Of a stretch of DNA of 64,000 nt, positions 31,505 through 40,452 are shown piece by piece. The DNA comes from Actinomycetes bacterium (lineage in GTDB: Bacteria; Actinomycetota; Acidimicrobiia; Acidimicrobiales; Acidimicrobilacustridaceae): NCBI GenBank assembly GCA_029782145.1, contig JAKOVH010000013.1, forward strand, positions 1 to 64,000, given 5' to 3'. Both the position numbers and the translations under genes were made by a program. The notes below the pieces were generated by a model. It saw only the letters and a list, made by a program, of their open reading frames with translations, ran no database searches and was not told the DNA's origin. Within the stretch, counting starts at the first letter, position 1. Each line of letters begins with the position of its first letter.

Positions 31505-34344
31505 CAGCCGCGCCTGACGGGCGGGCGGGAGGGGCTGGTCGTCCACTCGACGGACGCCGGTGACGACCACGGAACCGCCGGGGTCGGGTCCGGCGGCGGG
31601 TGGACGGCGTCGATCCCGGCGTAGAGGAAGATCAACGTGACGATGCTGGCGAACTCGATGGTGGAGTGGGTGAGGGAGTTCACCCCGAGGGCGACGAGGA
31701 ACAGCAGCGGGAGCAGGTACCGGTGCCGGCTCCCGCAGCGCACGGCCGCCACCATCGACGAGACGAAGGCGGCGAGCAGCATGGCACCACCGAGGATGCC
31801 GGCACCGACGAGCGCCTCGAGCCAGGTGCCGTGCAGGTTCGGTGTGTCCTCGTTCGACTTGATGGAGGCGAACACCTCGTAGCGCGAGCCGGAGCTCAGC
31901 CCGAGCCCGTTGAGGGGCGAGCGCCCGAGGGCCCTCAAGCCGTCGTCCCACCACTCGGTGCGGCTGCTCAAGGTGGACACCTCGGCGGTCTTCTGGCCTC
32001 GGCTCCACAGCTGGTCGGCGACCCCCACGGTGGCGACCGTCAGGGTCAGGCCCATGATCACCATGGCGACGACGACCGCGGTGTTGCGGCGAGCGAACAG
32101 CAGCCGCACGAGGATCACCGCGGCGATGGCCATGAGCCCGGTGCGGTGCTGCGCGGCGGCGGCGAAGCCGACGCCGGCGATCACCGGCAGCCAGTGGATG
32201 CGCCGGCGCCCGAGGCCGTAGGCCACGCAGACCGAGCCGAGCAGGCCGATGACGTTGGCCGACAGGTGCGGGTACACGCCCTTGAGGCGGTCCGCCTGGT
32301 AGGCCTCCTGCCAAGCGTTCTCGGTGTCGAGGAAGAGCCCCACGATGGTGGTGCCGAGCAGCACGTACACGAACCACATGACGTTCCTGATCGGCACGCT
32401 CACCTGACGCCCGAACGCCATGTAGGTCACGTAGGCGACGAGCACGAACACGGTCAGCTCACCGAAGCGGAAGACGGCCAGGCCCGGATGGGTGGCCATC
32501 AGGACGGCGATGCCAGCCGCGAACACATAGCCGGCGAAGAGAATGAACGACCGCGGCGGGAGCGGCAACCGGCGCCCACGGCTGAGCACGAGCGAGGCGC
32601 ACGCGAGCATGCCGGCCACGCCCAGCATGAGGACGCGGAACTGCCCGGCGTTGTCGAGCGGGTTGTCCGCGATGTCGGTGGCGCTCCTGACCCGGAGCAC
32701 CAGGGTGCTGAAGAGGGCCGCGTACATCGCGGCCAGGGCGTAGGCCTGGGGCAGGTCGTTCGCACCGAGGTGCCGCAGCGCTCGTCCGACGAAGGGTGCC
32801 ACGAGCACACCGGCGCCGGCGACGAGGAACAGCACGGGGTCGAGCCCGCTGGCGATGGCGACGGCGGTGACGAGGACGAGCACGACCAGCCCGACCACGA
32901 ACGGGGCGGTGATGCGCCGTGGTACGGGCGCCGGGCGTCGCAGCGGCGGGAGCCCCCCGCTGCCGTTGGTGCGCTGACCCATGGTCCACCTCCGTAGGTC
33001 GCCCGCGTGCGGCTCCTGCTCCGAGGGCCGGTGCACCTCCGCGCCCTGGGCCGGCGCGTGGAGCGCGGCCGGGCGGCGCCCTCGAGCGTTCCCGGCCCGG
33101 GTGACGAGTCGGTACGCCACCCACTGCGCGAGCGCGATGATGCCCGCCCCGAAGCCGAGCCCGAGGGCGGCGCCTGAGGCACCGGCCTGGGCGGCGCCGA
33201 TGCAGCCGAAGGCGAAGGTCACCAGGCTCCCGACCACGCTGGCGATGAGGCTGGCGCGAGCGGCCTGGAGGGCTCGGAGGCTGACGAGCGCACCGACGGC
33301 GATGGCCGAGGCGACGTAGAACAGGCTGCTCTGGGGCAGGATCGCCGAGGCCTGGCTCCAGGACTGGCCGAGGAGGGCCTCCCCGAGCGAGTCGGGCATG
33401 GCGATGACCGCCACACACCACGCGCACACGGCGAGGGTCAGGGCGGCGTTGGCGATCACGATCGTGGAGAGGAAGCGTTCGGGCCTGGTGCGCAGCAGCC
33501 GGACCGCCTCGGGGATGCCGACCATCGTCATGGCGGTGATCAACACGTTGAGCGGGCTGAAGAGGACCTGGGCCGACCGGAAGGTGCCCACGGCGTCGAG
33601 GCCGGCGACGGAGGAGAGCACGAGCAGCACGCCCTGGGTCGCGAGCAGCGCGGTCATGATCTCGCCGAAGAACGGCCAGGAGAGGTCCTTGAGGCCGACC
33701 AGCCATCGCCACGAACCGCGCAACGCCATCGGGAGGCGCTCCACGGCCATGGCGACCACCACGCTGAGGCCTCCGGAGGCACCCCAGACCAGGATCAGCC
33801 ACCCGACCTGCGTGCTGCCGGCGACGAGGAGCCCACCCACCAGGACGAGCTGGGTGACCGCCCACGCCGAGTCGATGGCGATGGCGGCGAGCGGCCTGCC
33901 CTGCGCGAAGTACACCGACCGCATGGCCTCTTGCATGGTGAGGCCGGGGAGGGTGACGGCGAGGGCGAGCAGCGACGTGCGCAGGTCGCCTCCGACGGCG
34001 TAGCCGCCGATGGCGACGGCGATGCCCCCCACGAGACCGAGCTCGAAGGCGCCGGCCAGCGCGTGCCGGTAGGCCCCACGGTGGTCGTCGATGCTCTGCG
34101 GGTCGGTCAGGTGACGGGTGTGGCGGACCAGCAGGGGTTGGGCGATCACGGCCTGGGTCGCGCCGCGGAACAAGGTGTAGATGGCGAAGGCGAGGGCGAA
34201 GGCGCCGTAGGCGTCGGTGGCCACCGATCGCACGATGAGGATGTTGAGGGCGAAGTTCGAGCCGCTGGAGACGACCTGGTCGCCGATGCCCAGCATCGTG
34301 CGGCGGCCAGCGTCCTTCTGCCCGTGCAGCCTGGTTCGCCTCAC
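31504..34344 (-). CDS. Flippase-polymerase fusion (Wzx-like plus Wzy-like)
   Basis: 946 residues from GTG 34344 in one uninterrupted frame. Residues 15-410 are a polysaccharide flippase with about twelve segments (GDQVVSSGSNFALNILIVRS; SLLALAVTLPGLTMQEAMRS). Residues 470-930 are an O-antigen ligase/polymerase (ILFAGYVFAAGIAVLM; YPHLSANVIGLLGSVCVAYG; SPLNGLGLSSGSRYEVF, the usual extracytoplasmic loop; HGTWLEALVGAGILGGAMLL). They normally are separate proteins. A charged linker (about 410-454) joins them, and Met455 (ATG 32982) has its own GGAGGTGG ribosome site, so a separate 492-residue polymerase may also be made. The gene overlaps both neighbours by 3-4 nt. The flippase would export lipid-linked units that the polymerase joins. 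Confidence 0.85.
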   Translation of the reverse strand: MRRTRLHGQKDAGRRTMLGIGDQVVSSGSNFALNILIVRSVATDAYGAFALAFAIYTLFRGATQAVIAQPLLVRHTRHLTDPQSIDDHRGAYRHALAGAFELGLVGGIAVAIGGYAVGGDLRTSLLALAVTLPGLTMQEAMRSVYFAQGRPLAAIAIDSAWAVTQLVLVGGLLVAGSTQVGWLILVWGASGGLSVVVAMAVERLPMALRGSWRWLVGLKDLSWPFFGEIMTALLATQGVLLVLSSVAGLDAVGTFRSAQVLFSPLNVLITAMTMVGIPEAVRLLRTRPERFLSTIVIANAALTLAVCAWCVAVIAMPDSLGEALLGQSWSQASAILPQSSLFYVASAIAVGALVSLRALQAARASLIASVVGSLVTFAFGCIGAAQAGASGAALGLGFGAGIIALAQWVAYRLVTRAGNARGRRPAALHAPAQGAEVHRPSEQEPHAGDLRRWTMGQRTNGSGGLPPLRRPAPVPRRITAPFVVGLVVLVLVTAVAIASGLDPVLFLVAGAGVLVAPFVGRALRHLGANDLPQAYALAAMYAALFSTLVLRVRSATDIADNPLDNAGQFRVLMLGVAGMLACASLVLSRGRRLPLPPRSFILFAGYVFAAGIAVLMATHPGLAVFRFGELTVFVLVAYVTYMAFGRQVSVPIRNVMWFVYVLLGTTIVGLFLDTENAWQEAYQADRLKGVYPHLSANVIGLLGSVCVAYGLGRRRIHWLPVIAGVGFAAAAQHRTGLMAIAAVILVRLLFARRNTAVVVAMVIMGLTLTVATVGVADQLWSRGQKTAEVSTLSSRTEWWDDGLRALGRSPLNGLGLSSGSRYEVFASIKSNEDTPNLHGTWLEALVGAGILGGAMLLAAFVSSMVAAVRCGSRHRYLLPLLFLVALGVNSLTHSTIEFASIVTLIFLYAGIDAVHPPPDPTPAVPWSSPASVEWTTSPSRPPVRRG
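32980..32993 (-). promoter_or_regulatory. Internal ribosome binding site in flippase-polymerase ORF
   Basis: GGAGGTGG at 32986-32993 stands 3 nt (GGAGG, 6 nt) before ATG 32980-32982 and in frame with the upstream flippase. This is a better ribosome site than most start sites in the window, and it marks the boundary of the polymerase module. Confidence 0.6.
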
Positions 34345-35156
34345 GTCGGCCACACAGGGATCGCCGTCGGCGGCGTCCGGACGATGGCCGCGACGAACAG
34401 CGGGTTGTTGCGCAGGTAGCGCCGCCAGAGCCGGCGCGGCTCCTTGCCCAGCCGGTACAGCCACTCGAGGCCGAGGCGCTGGACGCTCGCGGGGGCCTGG
34501 TCGAGGAGCCCGGCGTGGAAGTCGAACGCCGCCCCGACGCCCACCAGGACGGGCGCGTCGAGCAGGGGACGCAGGTCGGCCATCCACCGCTCCTGCTTGG
34601 GCGTGCTCAGGCCGACCCACACCACGTCGGGCCCCGACCGGTTGATCTCCCGGGCCACGGACCGCTTCTCGTCGTCGTCGAGCGGCCGGAACGGCGGGGT
34701 GTGGGTGCCCACCACGTCGAGGCCCGGGAACCGCTCGCCGAGTCGGTCCCGCAGCAGGGGAGCCACACCGTCGCCGCCGCCGTAGAAGTAGTGGCGCCAA
34801 CCGTGAGAGCTCGAGCGCTCGCACGCCGCGAGCATGAGGTCGGGGCCGTACACCCGCTCGGCCCAGTCGTAGCCGACGTAACGGCTCGACCACACCATCG
34901 GCATCCCGTCAGGGCACACCAGGGCCGCGTCGTTGTGGGCCTTCAGCACCTCCGGTGAGCGCTGCGCCTCCATCACGCCGTGCACGCCCGTGATCGTCAC
35001 GTACCCCTTGTCCCGCTGGTCGATCCGCCGGCCGATCTCGTCGAGGGCGAGGTCGATGGTGAGGGCGTTGACCGCGACACCGAGGACGTTGGTGCGGGGG
35101 AGCGGGTGGCCGGGCTCAGGCGGCGGAAGCTGCGGACGACGCGCCGACTTGCTCAT
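34341..35156 (-). CDS. WecG/TagA/CpsF family glycosyltransferase
   Basis: 271 residues. The signature TITGVHGVMEAQRSPEV (54-70) and CPDGMPMVWSSR (81-92, with Asp83) are the substrate motifs of this family, which transfers an N-acetylmannosamine-type or related sugar to a lipid-linked sugar as the second step of glycan assembly. PDVVWVGLSTPKQERWM is also characteristic. The first 40 nt overlap the 3' end of the epimerase gene. The stop TGA overlaps the GTG of the flippase-polymerase. Acts at the inner membrane face. Confidence 0.92.
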   Translation of the reverse strand: MSKSARRPQLPPPEPGHPLPRTNVLGVAVNALTIDLALDEIGRRIDQRDKGYVTITGVHGVMEAQRSPEVLKAHNDAALVCPDGMPMVWSSRYVGYDWAERVYGPDLMLAACERSSSHGWRHYFYGGGDGVAPLLRDRLGERFPGLDVVGTHTPPFRPLDDDEKRSVAREINRSGPDVVWVGLSTPKQERWMADLRPLLDAPVLVGVGAAFDFHAGLLDQAPASVQRLGLEWLYRLGKEPRRLWRRYLRNNPLFVAAIVRTPPTAIPVWPT

Positions 35157-36108
35157 CGACCCAACGGTAGGTGACGTCGAGCCCCTCGCGGAGGGGCGTC
35201 GAGGGCTCCCAACCCAGCCGGTCCAGGATCATGGTGTTGTCGCTGTTGCGGCCTCGCACCCCCTGCGGTGCGCTGAGGTCGTGGGAGCGCTGGAGCTGCA
35301 CGCCGGCGATCTCCTCGACGAGGTCGACGAGCTGGTTGATGGTCACGAGCTCCGAGCTGCCGAGGTTGATGGGCTCGAGGATGTCGCTCTCGGTGATGTC
35401 CCAGATGCCCTTCACGCAGTCGTCGATGTACATGAAGCTGCGGGTCTGCTCCCCGTCGCCCCAGATCTCGATGGTGTGGTCGCCGCTGCGGGCCGCTTCG
35501 CTGACCTTGCGGCAGATGGCGGCCGGGGCCTTCTCTCGGCCGCCCCTCCACGTGCCGTGGGGGCCGTAGACGTTGTGGAAGCGGGCGATCCTGGTCTCGA
35601 GGCCGAAGTCCTCACGGAAGTGCCGGCACATCCGCTCGCTGAACAGCTTCTCCCAGCCGTAGCCGTCCTCGGGCATGGCCGGGTAGGCGTCGGCCTCGCG
35701 GAGCGCGGTCACGTCCGGTGAGGTCTGGTGCTCGGCGGCGTAGACGCACGCCGACGACGCGAAGAAGTACCGGTCGGCGCGGTGGTGCAGAGCGGCCTCG
35801 AGCAGATGGGTGTTGATGAGCACCGACAGCATGCACAGGGCCCGGTTGTTCTCGATGAACCCCATGCCCCCCATGTCGGCGGCCAGGTTGTAGACCACGT
35901 CGACCCCGTCGACGGCCGCGAAGCAGGCGTCGCGCAGCCGCAGGTCGAGGACCTGGTTGTCGGCGTCGTCGAAGCGCTGGTACCAGTCCTGCTCGGGCTT
36001 GACGTCGACCGCTCGCACGGTGAAGCCGCGGCCGAGGAGGTCACCGACGAGGTGTCCGCCGATGAAGCCGCCGCCTCCTGCGACGAGGGCAACCCTTTTC
36101 CGGTTCAT
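35116..36108 (-). CDS. NAD-dependent epimerase, GDP-mannose 3,5-epimerase-like
   Basis: 330 residues, extended SDR fold. GGGGFIGGH (11-19) binds NAD; the catalytic triad region is SSACVYAAE (118-126) and Tyr150-x3-Lys154 (GYGWEK). NLAADMGGMGFIENN is diagnostic for the GDP-mannose 3,5-epimerase group, as is the RFHNVYGPHGTWRGGREKAP block. It would make GDP-L-galactose or GDP-L-gulose from GDP-mannose, or a related sugar, for the glycan. AAGGAG lies 6 nt before the ATG. Cotranscribed with the sugar-phosphate transferase upstream and WecG downstream. Confidence 0.87.
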   Translation of the reverse strand: MNRKRVALVAGGGGFIGGHLVGDLLGRGFTVRAVDVKPEQDWYQRFDDADNQVLDLRLRDACFAAVDGVDVVYNLAADMGGMGFIENNRALCMLSVLINTHLLEAALHHRADRYFFASSACVYAAEHQTSPDVTALREADAYPAMPEDGYGWEKLFSERMCRHFREDFGLETRIARFHNVYGPHGTWRGGREKAPAAICRKVSEAARSGDHTIEIWGDGEQTRSFMYIDDCVKGIWDITESDILEPINLGSSELVTINQLVDLVEEIAGVQLQRSHDLSAPQGVRGRNSDNTMILDRLGWEPSTPLREGLDVTYRWVDEQVGASSAASAA

Positions 36109-36166
36109 CGAGCTCCTTGTCGTGGAGCGAGGTGGTCAGCGACCGCCTCGACGGTGTGATGGGCGC

Positions 36167-36958
36167 TCACTCGAGGCCGTCCCGGAGGGTGGCGACCAGC
36201 GCGTTCGCATCGACGGCGGGGGCGGGCTGGGGCTGCGTGGTGTCGCGCAGGTCGAGCTCGAGCTGGGCACCGTCGCGCAGGTCGAGCACGAAGGCGCCGG
36301 TGCCGGCGACGGCGGGCTCGGCGCCGGCCGCTGCGGTCTGGGCAGAGGTGCGCCGGCGGGCGAGCGCCCAGCGGGGCACGTCGTCGAGGGTCACGGCGCC
36401 GACCCAGGGCAGCAGCTGGACGAGCGTGCGCCACAGGATCCACATGTCGAGGCGGATGCAGGAGTGCTCGACGTAGTAGAGGTCGTACTCGGGCGCTTCC
36501 CCGATGAGCTGGTCGGCAGCGACGCTGACCTGCCAGAGCCCCGTGCAGCCCGGCCGGATGCGCTGGCGCTGGGTCACGAACCACGGCTCGAACGTCGCCG
36601 CCACCGACTCCATCTCGGGCCGGGGGCCGACGAGGCTCATCCGCCCGGCGACCACGAGCAGCAGCTGGGGCAGCTCGTCGAGGTGCGTGCACCGCAGGAA
36701 GCGCCCGAAGCGCGTGAGCGGCACGGAGTTGAGCTGGTACTTGTTGGCGTACTTCGGCGTGGAGGTGGGCAGCGACCTGATCTTGGCGAACCGGAACGGT
36801 CGGCCCTCGAGCCCGAGGCGAGTCTGCGTGAAGATCGGCCAGGCCCGTAGCGACAGCGCAGACCCCAGCGCGAGCACGAGGGCCACCGGCAGGGTCACGA
36901 TCAGAAGGAAGCCTCCGAGGATGACGTCGAGGACAACTCTTCGCCGCCTAAGGTTCAC
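36167..36958 (-). CDS. Initiating undecaprenyl-phosphate sugar phosphotransferase
   Basis: 263 residues from GTG 36958. A membrane-anchoring segment (VVLDVILGGFLLIVTLPVAL) is followed by the bacterial sugar-transferase domain: FTQTRLGLEGRPFRFAKIRS, LRCTHLDELPQLLLVVAGRM, SLVGPRPEM, RPGCTGLWQVS. The conserved Asp-Glu (LDELPQ) is the catalytic pair of PglC/WbaP-like enzymes that load sugar-1-phosphate on the lipid carrier, the first step of Wzx/Wzy assembly. The GTG follows GGAGGTGGGG closely; TTG at 37003 is the longer option. The C-terminal 65 residues are an Ala-rich extension. It is the first gene of the leftward EPS operon. Confidence 0.92.
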   Translation of the reverse strand: MNLRRRRVVLDVILGGFLLIVTLPVALVLALGSALSLRAWPIFTQTRLGLEGRPFRFAKIRSLPTSTPKYANKYQLNSVPLTRFGRFLRCTHLDELPQLLLVVAGRMSLVGPRPEMESVAATFEPWFVTQRQRIRPGCTGLWQVSVAADQLIGEAPEYDLYYVEHSCIRLDMWILWRTLVQLLPWVGAVTLDDVPRWALARRRTSAQTAAAGAEPAVAGTGAFVLDLRDGAQLELDLRDTTQPQPAPAVDANALVATLRDGLE

Positions 36959-37030
36959 GTTCCCCACCTCCACCAGGTTTCCGCCGCGTCGAATGACGGG
37001 CAACCGCGCCGCTGCGGCCGCGCACGGGCA

Positions 37031-37056
37031 GACGTTTCGCGCTCATGCCAAACGTC
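37031..37056. promoter_or_regulatory. Inverted repeat in the EPS operon leader
   Basis: GACGTTT (37031-37037) and AAACGTC (37050-37056) with a 12-nt centre lie in the roughly 160-nt untranslated leader before the sugar-phosphate transferase. This could be an RNA hairpin or a protein site. Confidence 0.35.
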
Positions 37057-37125
37057 CGTGGTGATGACGACTCGCTCTACTCCCCCCCAAAGCTGTCGGA
37101 TCGAGCGAGTCGAAGTAACAGGGAG

Positions 37126-37154
37126 GTCTAGTGGCATCCCGGCGGGGATGTCAA
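37126..37154 (-). promoter_or_regulatory. Candidate EPS operon promoter with palindromic spacer
   Basis: On the reverse strand TTGACA (37149-37154) is a perfect -35, followed by a 17-nt spacer and CTAGAC. The spacer is mostly an imperfect palindrome (GGCATCCC at 37133-37140, GGGATGTC at 37145-37152), a natural place for a repressor. The rest of 36959-37261 holds a hairpin (TTCGCC/GGCGAA, 37192-37211) without a T-run and no gene. Confidence 0.4.
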
Positions 37155-37261
37155 TGAAGAACGGGTCGATCTGCTAGCTTCCCCGCCGTTTTTCGCCCGA
37201 GCCCCGGCGAATCTTGCGCTGCGCGGTGGGAATCACACTCTACGTGACGGCTCGACCACGC

Positions 37262-38101
37262 TCAGGCTGGCTCCCAGGCTGCGAGGTCACGGCCCGTGAG
37301 GTCACCGAGCAGCTCGACGTCGGCTCGGAACAGCTCGAACAGCTCGCGGCGGTCGGCGGCGGAGAGCCGCGGCCCGCCCCGGCCGCGCCACCGGCTCCGC
37401 CGGCGCGTGTTGCTGAAGAGCACCGCGTCGAGGCTCGGCGGCACGAAGCCGGGGTCGGCGCCGACGTGCTCGGCGACCGACCGGTAGACGTGCTTCGGGT
37501 CGGAGGTGACGTCGTCGTGGAGCACCACGAGGAGCTGGCTGCCGAAGCGGTCGACGTAGGGCTCGAGGCTGGCGCCGTACCACCCACCGGTGACGAGGGT
37601 CTGGGGGCCGCCCCAGCCGGGGACGAACTCCTCGGGCGGGCCGGCATCGAGGACGCCCGACGCGGCGACCTCGCGCACCATGGTGAGGAAGTCGGCCTCG
37701 GGATCGATGGTGCCCCACCGCTGGTGGTGGACGAAGGCGGACAGCGCCCGGTCGACCGGGTTGCGCAGCACGGCCACGAGCCTGACGTCGGGCACGAGCG
37801 AGTGGATCCGCCCGGCGATGTCGGCCGGCCGGTGGTGCCAGATCATGTAGCCGGGGGTGCCCTCTCCGACCACGGGTTGCCCGGCCCACCCCTCGAACTG
37901 CTGGCGGTACCAGGCCGGGCCGTCGTCGCGCACCCGCTCGGGGTCGTGGAAGTACTCGACCTCCCTCGGGGCGACGTAGACGTCGGGATGCTCGGACAGG
38001 TTCACCTTCAGCCAGCGGGTCGCGCTCTTCTGGGCGCCGATCACCAGGAACGTGGGAAGCGGGTTCTCGGTCATCGTGCGGGCGGGGGCCTCGGGCGTCA
38101 T
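37262..38101 (-). CDS. Sulfotransferase domain protein
   Basis: 279 residues. FLVIGAQKSATRWLKVNLSE is the PAPS 5'-phosphosulfate loop, PREVEYFHD the following motif, and VRLVAVLRNPVDRALSAFVH the 3'-phosphate site; these mark the heparan/carbohydrate-type Sulfotransfer_1 family. GEGTPGYMIW is a conserved strand. Its ATG overlaps the stop of the upstream GT2-GT4 protein (ATGA), so synthesis is coupled. It differs in family from the sulfotransferase at 24481, so two kinds of sulfate groups could be added. Confidence 0.92.
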   Translation of the reverse strand: MTPEAPARTMTENPLPTFLVIGAQKSATRWLKVNLSEHPDVYVAPREVEYFHDPERVRDDGPAWYRQQFEGWAGQPVVGEGTPGYMIWHHRPADIAGRIHSLVPDVRLVAVLRNPVDRALSAFVHHQRWGTIDPEADFLTMVREVAASGVLDAGPPEEFVPGWGGPQTLVTGGWYGASLEPYVDRFGSQLLVVLHDDVTSDPKHVYRSVAEHVGADPGFVPPSLDAVLFSNTRRRSRWRGRGGPRLSAADRRELFELFRADVELLGDLTGRDLAAWEPA

Positions 38102-40452
38102 CGGCTGGCCCGACGCCGGCGAACCGACTCGACCGCGGCGACGACGAGCTCCCGACCGGTGGCCGCTGTCTCGAGCCCGGTCTCCATGCCCCGGTAGGCC
38201 CGCGGGGCGGCTCGCTCCACGAGCAGGCGGGCGCGGGTCGCGAGGCGGACCCCGCGCGGTGGCGGGCGTTCGCCGAGCTGGGCGTGGAGCTGCCAGTTCA
38301 CCGCCGACAGGGCACGGAGGTGGCGCTGCATGCGCTCGTGGTCGGTCATGGCGGCCGTCTCCTCGCAGGGATGTCGTTCGTGGGGCGCGGGTGTTGGCGT
38401 GTCGAGTCGGTAGAGCGACAGGTAGCGCCCCGCCACGTCGTGGATGGTGGTGGTGGCGAGCTGTCGAGCCCGGCGGGTGGCGCGCACGACCTCCGGCCGG
38501 CAGCGGTCGAGGTCCTCGAGCAGCTGGCGGACCGCCCCCAGATCGCTCGGGTCGATCGTCCAGCCGACTCCGTGGTCACGGATCCGGTGGCCGAGGGCCC
38601 CGTAGCGCGCTCCGATGATCGGGAGGCCGGCCACCATCGCCTCGGACATCACGTAGCTGTAGGTCTCCGCGTAGGGGCCCGGCAGCAGCACGACGTGGAT
38701 TCCCGCCTCGTGGAGCAGCCGGGGCAGCTCGGCGTTGTCGAAGGGCCCGTGGGCGTGCACGGCCGGTGCGACGACCTCGAACGCCGGCCCGAAGTGGTGG
38801 AGCTCGATGTCGGTGCCGGCGAGATCGGCAGCGAGCTGGTTGACGGTGCTCAGCCCCTTGCGGTGCCAGGCCCGGCCCACGAAGGCGAAGCGGAGCGGTC
38901 CGTCGAGGGCGTCCTCGGCATCCCGGGGGCCGAACGCCTCGGCCCCCACGAGCGAGCCGTGACCGATGATCGCGACCCGGTCCTCGGGCAGGTCGTACGC
39001 CCGACGGACGTGGTCGGCGGCGGTCACGTCGGGGGCCACGAACCGGTCGACGGCGCCGAGGTGCGCCTCCACCGTGCGGCGGTGCGCGACGAGGTGCTCG
39101 ATCGAGGTGCCCACCCCCGTCCGCGGGAGGCACCGGGCGCACACGGCCAGGTCGTCGGGCACTCCGCAGTGCCTGCGGTCCTGGTAGAGCAGCGAGTGGT
39201 TCGGGCAGGCCAGGTAGTAGTCGTGCAGGGTGCACACGACCGGTCCCGGGAACCGCTCGCCGATCCGCAGCGGTGCGAGCGAGTGCCCGATCAGGTTGTG
39301 GAGGTGGAGGGCGTCGAAGTGGTGCAGGTCGAGCGCCATCGCCAGCGCCCCGCCGGCGACCTCGTCGTCGACCTGGGTGACGCGAGCGGGGCCGCCAGGC
39401 AGCAGGTGCTCGTGGGTTGCTCGGCGACCGTCACGGGTCATGGTGGACGACCGCAGCAGGAAGCCCGACTGGACCGGGAACAGCACCGAGGCGTCGACCC
39501 GGTCGAACAGGGCGTCGATGAGCGCGTCGACGTGGCGTTCGGTGCCGCCGGGAGGGTTCGACGGCCGGTGCAGGACGTGCAGGACGTGAGGCCGCTCCGG
39601 CCGCCGGTCGTCGAGGCCCTGGTTCAACGCCTCGAAGCAGACGGCGAGGGGCTCGTGGCGGCGCTCGCGACGGTTGGAGGGCTCGAAGAACGGATACCGC
39701 TCCCGGAGCAGGGCGGCGGCCCGGGCCATCCCGGTGATCCGGTCCGGGCCGAACGAGCCGCCCTCGGCGTGGAACACGAACGCCCGGTCGTCGACGAGGT
39801 GGACGTACCCCAGCCGTGTCGCCCGCAGGCAGAAGTCCACCTCCTCCCCGTAGCCCCGACCGAAGGTGGCCTCGTCGAAGGGCCCGCACCGGTCGATCGC
39901 GTCGCGCCGGATCAGCATGCAGAACCCCACGCCGGTGATGACCGCCGGGCGCACGCCGAGGCCGTTGCGGGCGACGAACGCCGCGCAGTCGTCGATGCGG
40001 GGATCGGTGCCGTCGAGGCCGAAGCGCTCGATGACGGACCGCGGGACGGTGCAGATCGAGCCGGCGTTGGTGAGCGGGGTGACGGTGGCGACGTCAGGCG
40101 TCGACGTCGCCGTGGCGCAGAGCCGATCGAGCCACCCCTCGGTCACGACCGTGTCGGCGTTGAGCAACACGACATCGCCGGTCGTCGTGGCCATGCCCCG
40201 GTTCACCGAGCCGACGAAGCCGCGGTTGGTCGTGTGGCGCTCGGCGCGCACGGGCACGGGGTGCACCGCGGCGCCGAAGCGCTCGACGAGCTCGCGCACG
40301 GAAGGGTCGGGGGAGCAGTCGTCGATCAGCAGCAGCTCGTGCGGCGTGCGCGTGGACGCCGCATGGCGCACCAGGCTCTCGAGGCACCGCTGCGTCGCGT
40401 CGGGGTCGCCGTAGATCGGGACGATCACCGTGACAGGCGTGGGCGCGGTCAC
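38098..40452 (-). CDS. Fused GT2-GT4 glycosyltransferase
   Basis: 784 residues from GTG 40452. Residues 1-275 are GT2 (VTVIVPIYGDPDATQRCLES, LLLIDDCSPDPSV, NRGFVGSVNRGMATTTGDVV, LLNADTVV with the acidic site, RGYGEEVDFCLRATRLG). Residues about 300-690 are GT4 (HVLHVLHRPSNPPGGTERHV; CTLHDYYLACPNHSLLY; RFAFVGRAWHRKGLSTVNQL; YAETYSYVMSEAMVAGLPII). The module order is the reverse of the fusion at 25685. Start and stop each overlap a neighbour by 4 nt, making a tightly coupled set with the unknown protein and the sulfotransferase. Confidence 0.9.
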   Translation of the reverse strand: MTAPTPVTVIVPIYGDPDATQRCLESLVRHAASTRTPHELLLIDDCSPDPSVRELVERFGAAVHPVPVRAERHTTNRGFVGSVNRGMATTTGDVVLLNADTVVTEGWLDRLCATATSTPDVATVTPLTNAGSICTVPRSVIERFGLDGTDPRIDDCAAFVARNGLGVRPAVITGVGFCMLIRRDAIDRCGPFDEATFGRGYGEEVDFCLRATRLGYVHLVDDRAFVFHAEGGSFGPDRITGMARAAALLRERYPFFEPSNRRERRHEPLAVCFEALNQGLDDRRPERPHVLHVLHRPSNPPGGTERHVDALIDALFDRVDASVLFPVQSGFLLRSSTMTRDGRRATHEHLLPGGPARVTQVDDEVAGGALAMALDLHHFDALHLHNLIGHSLAPLRIGERFPGPVVCTLHDYYLACPNHSLLYQDRRHCGVPDDLAVCARCLPRTGVGTSIEHLVAHRRTVEAHLGAVDRFVAPDVTAADHVRRAYDLPEDRVAIIGHGSLVGAEAFGPRDAEDALDGPLRFAFVGRAWHRKGLSTVNQLAADLAGTDIELHHFGPAFEVVAPAVHAHGPFDNAELPRLLHEAGIHVVLLPGPYAETYSYVMSEAMVAGLPIIGARYGALGHRIRDHGVGWTIDPSDLGAVRQLLEDLDRCRPEVVRATRRARQLATTTIHDVAGRYLSLYRLDTPTPAPHERHPCEETAAMTDHERMQRHLRALSAVNWQLHAQLGERPPPRGVRLATRARLLVERAAPRAYRGMETGLETAATGRELVVAAVESVRRRRASR

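Noticed and set aside
37192-37211. TTCGCC/GGCGAA hairpin as terminator of the sulfotransferase operon
   Set aside because: On the reverse strand it is followed by A residues, not T.
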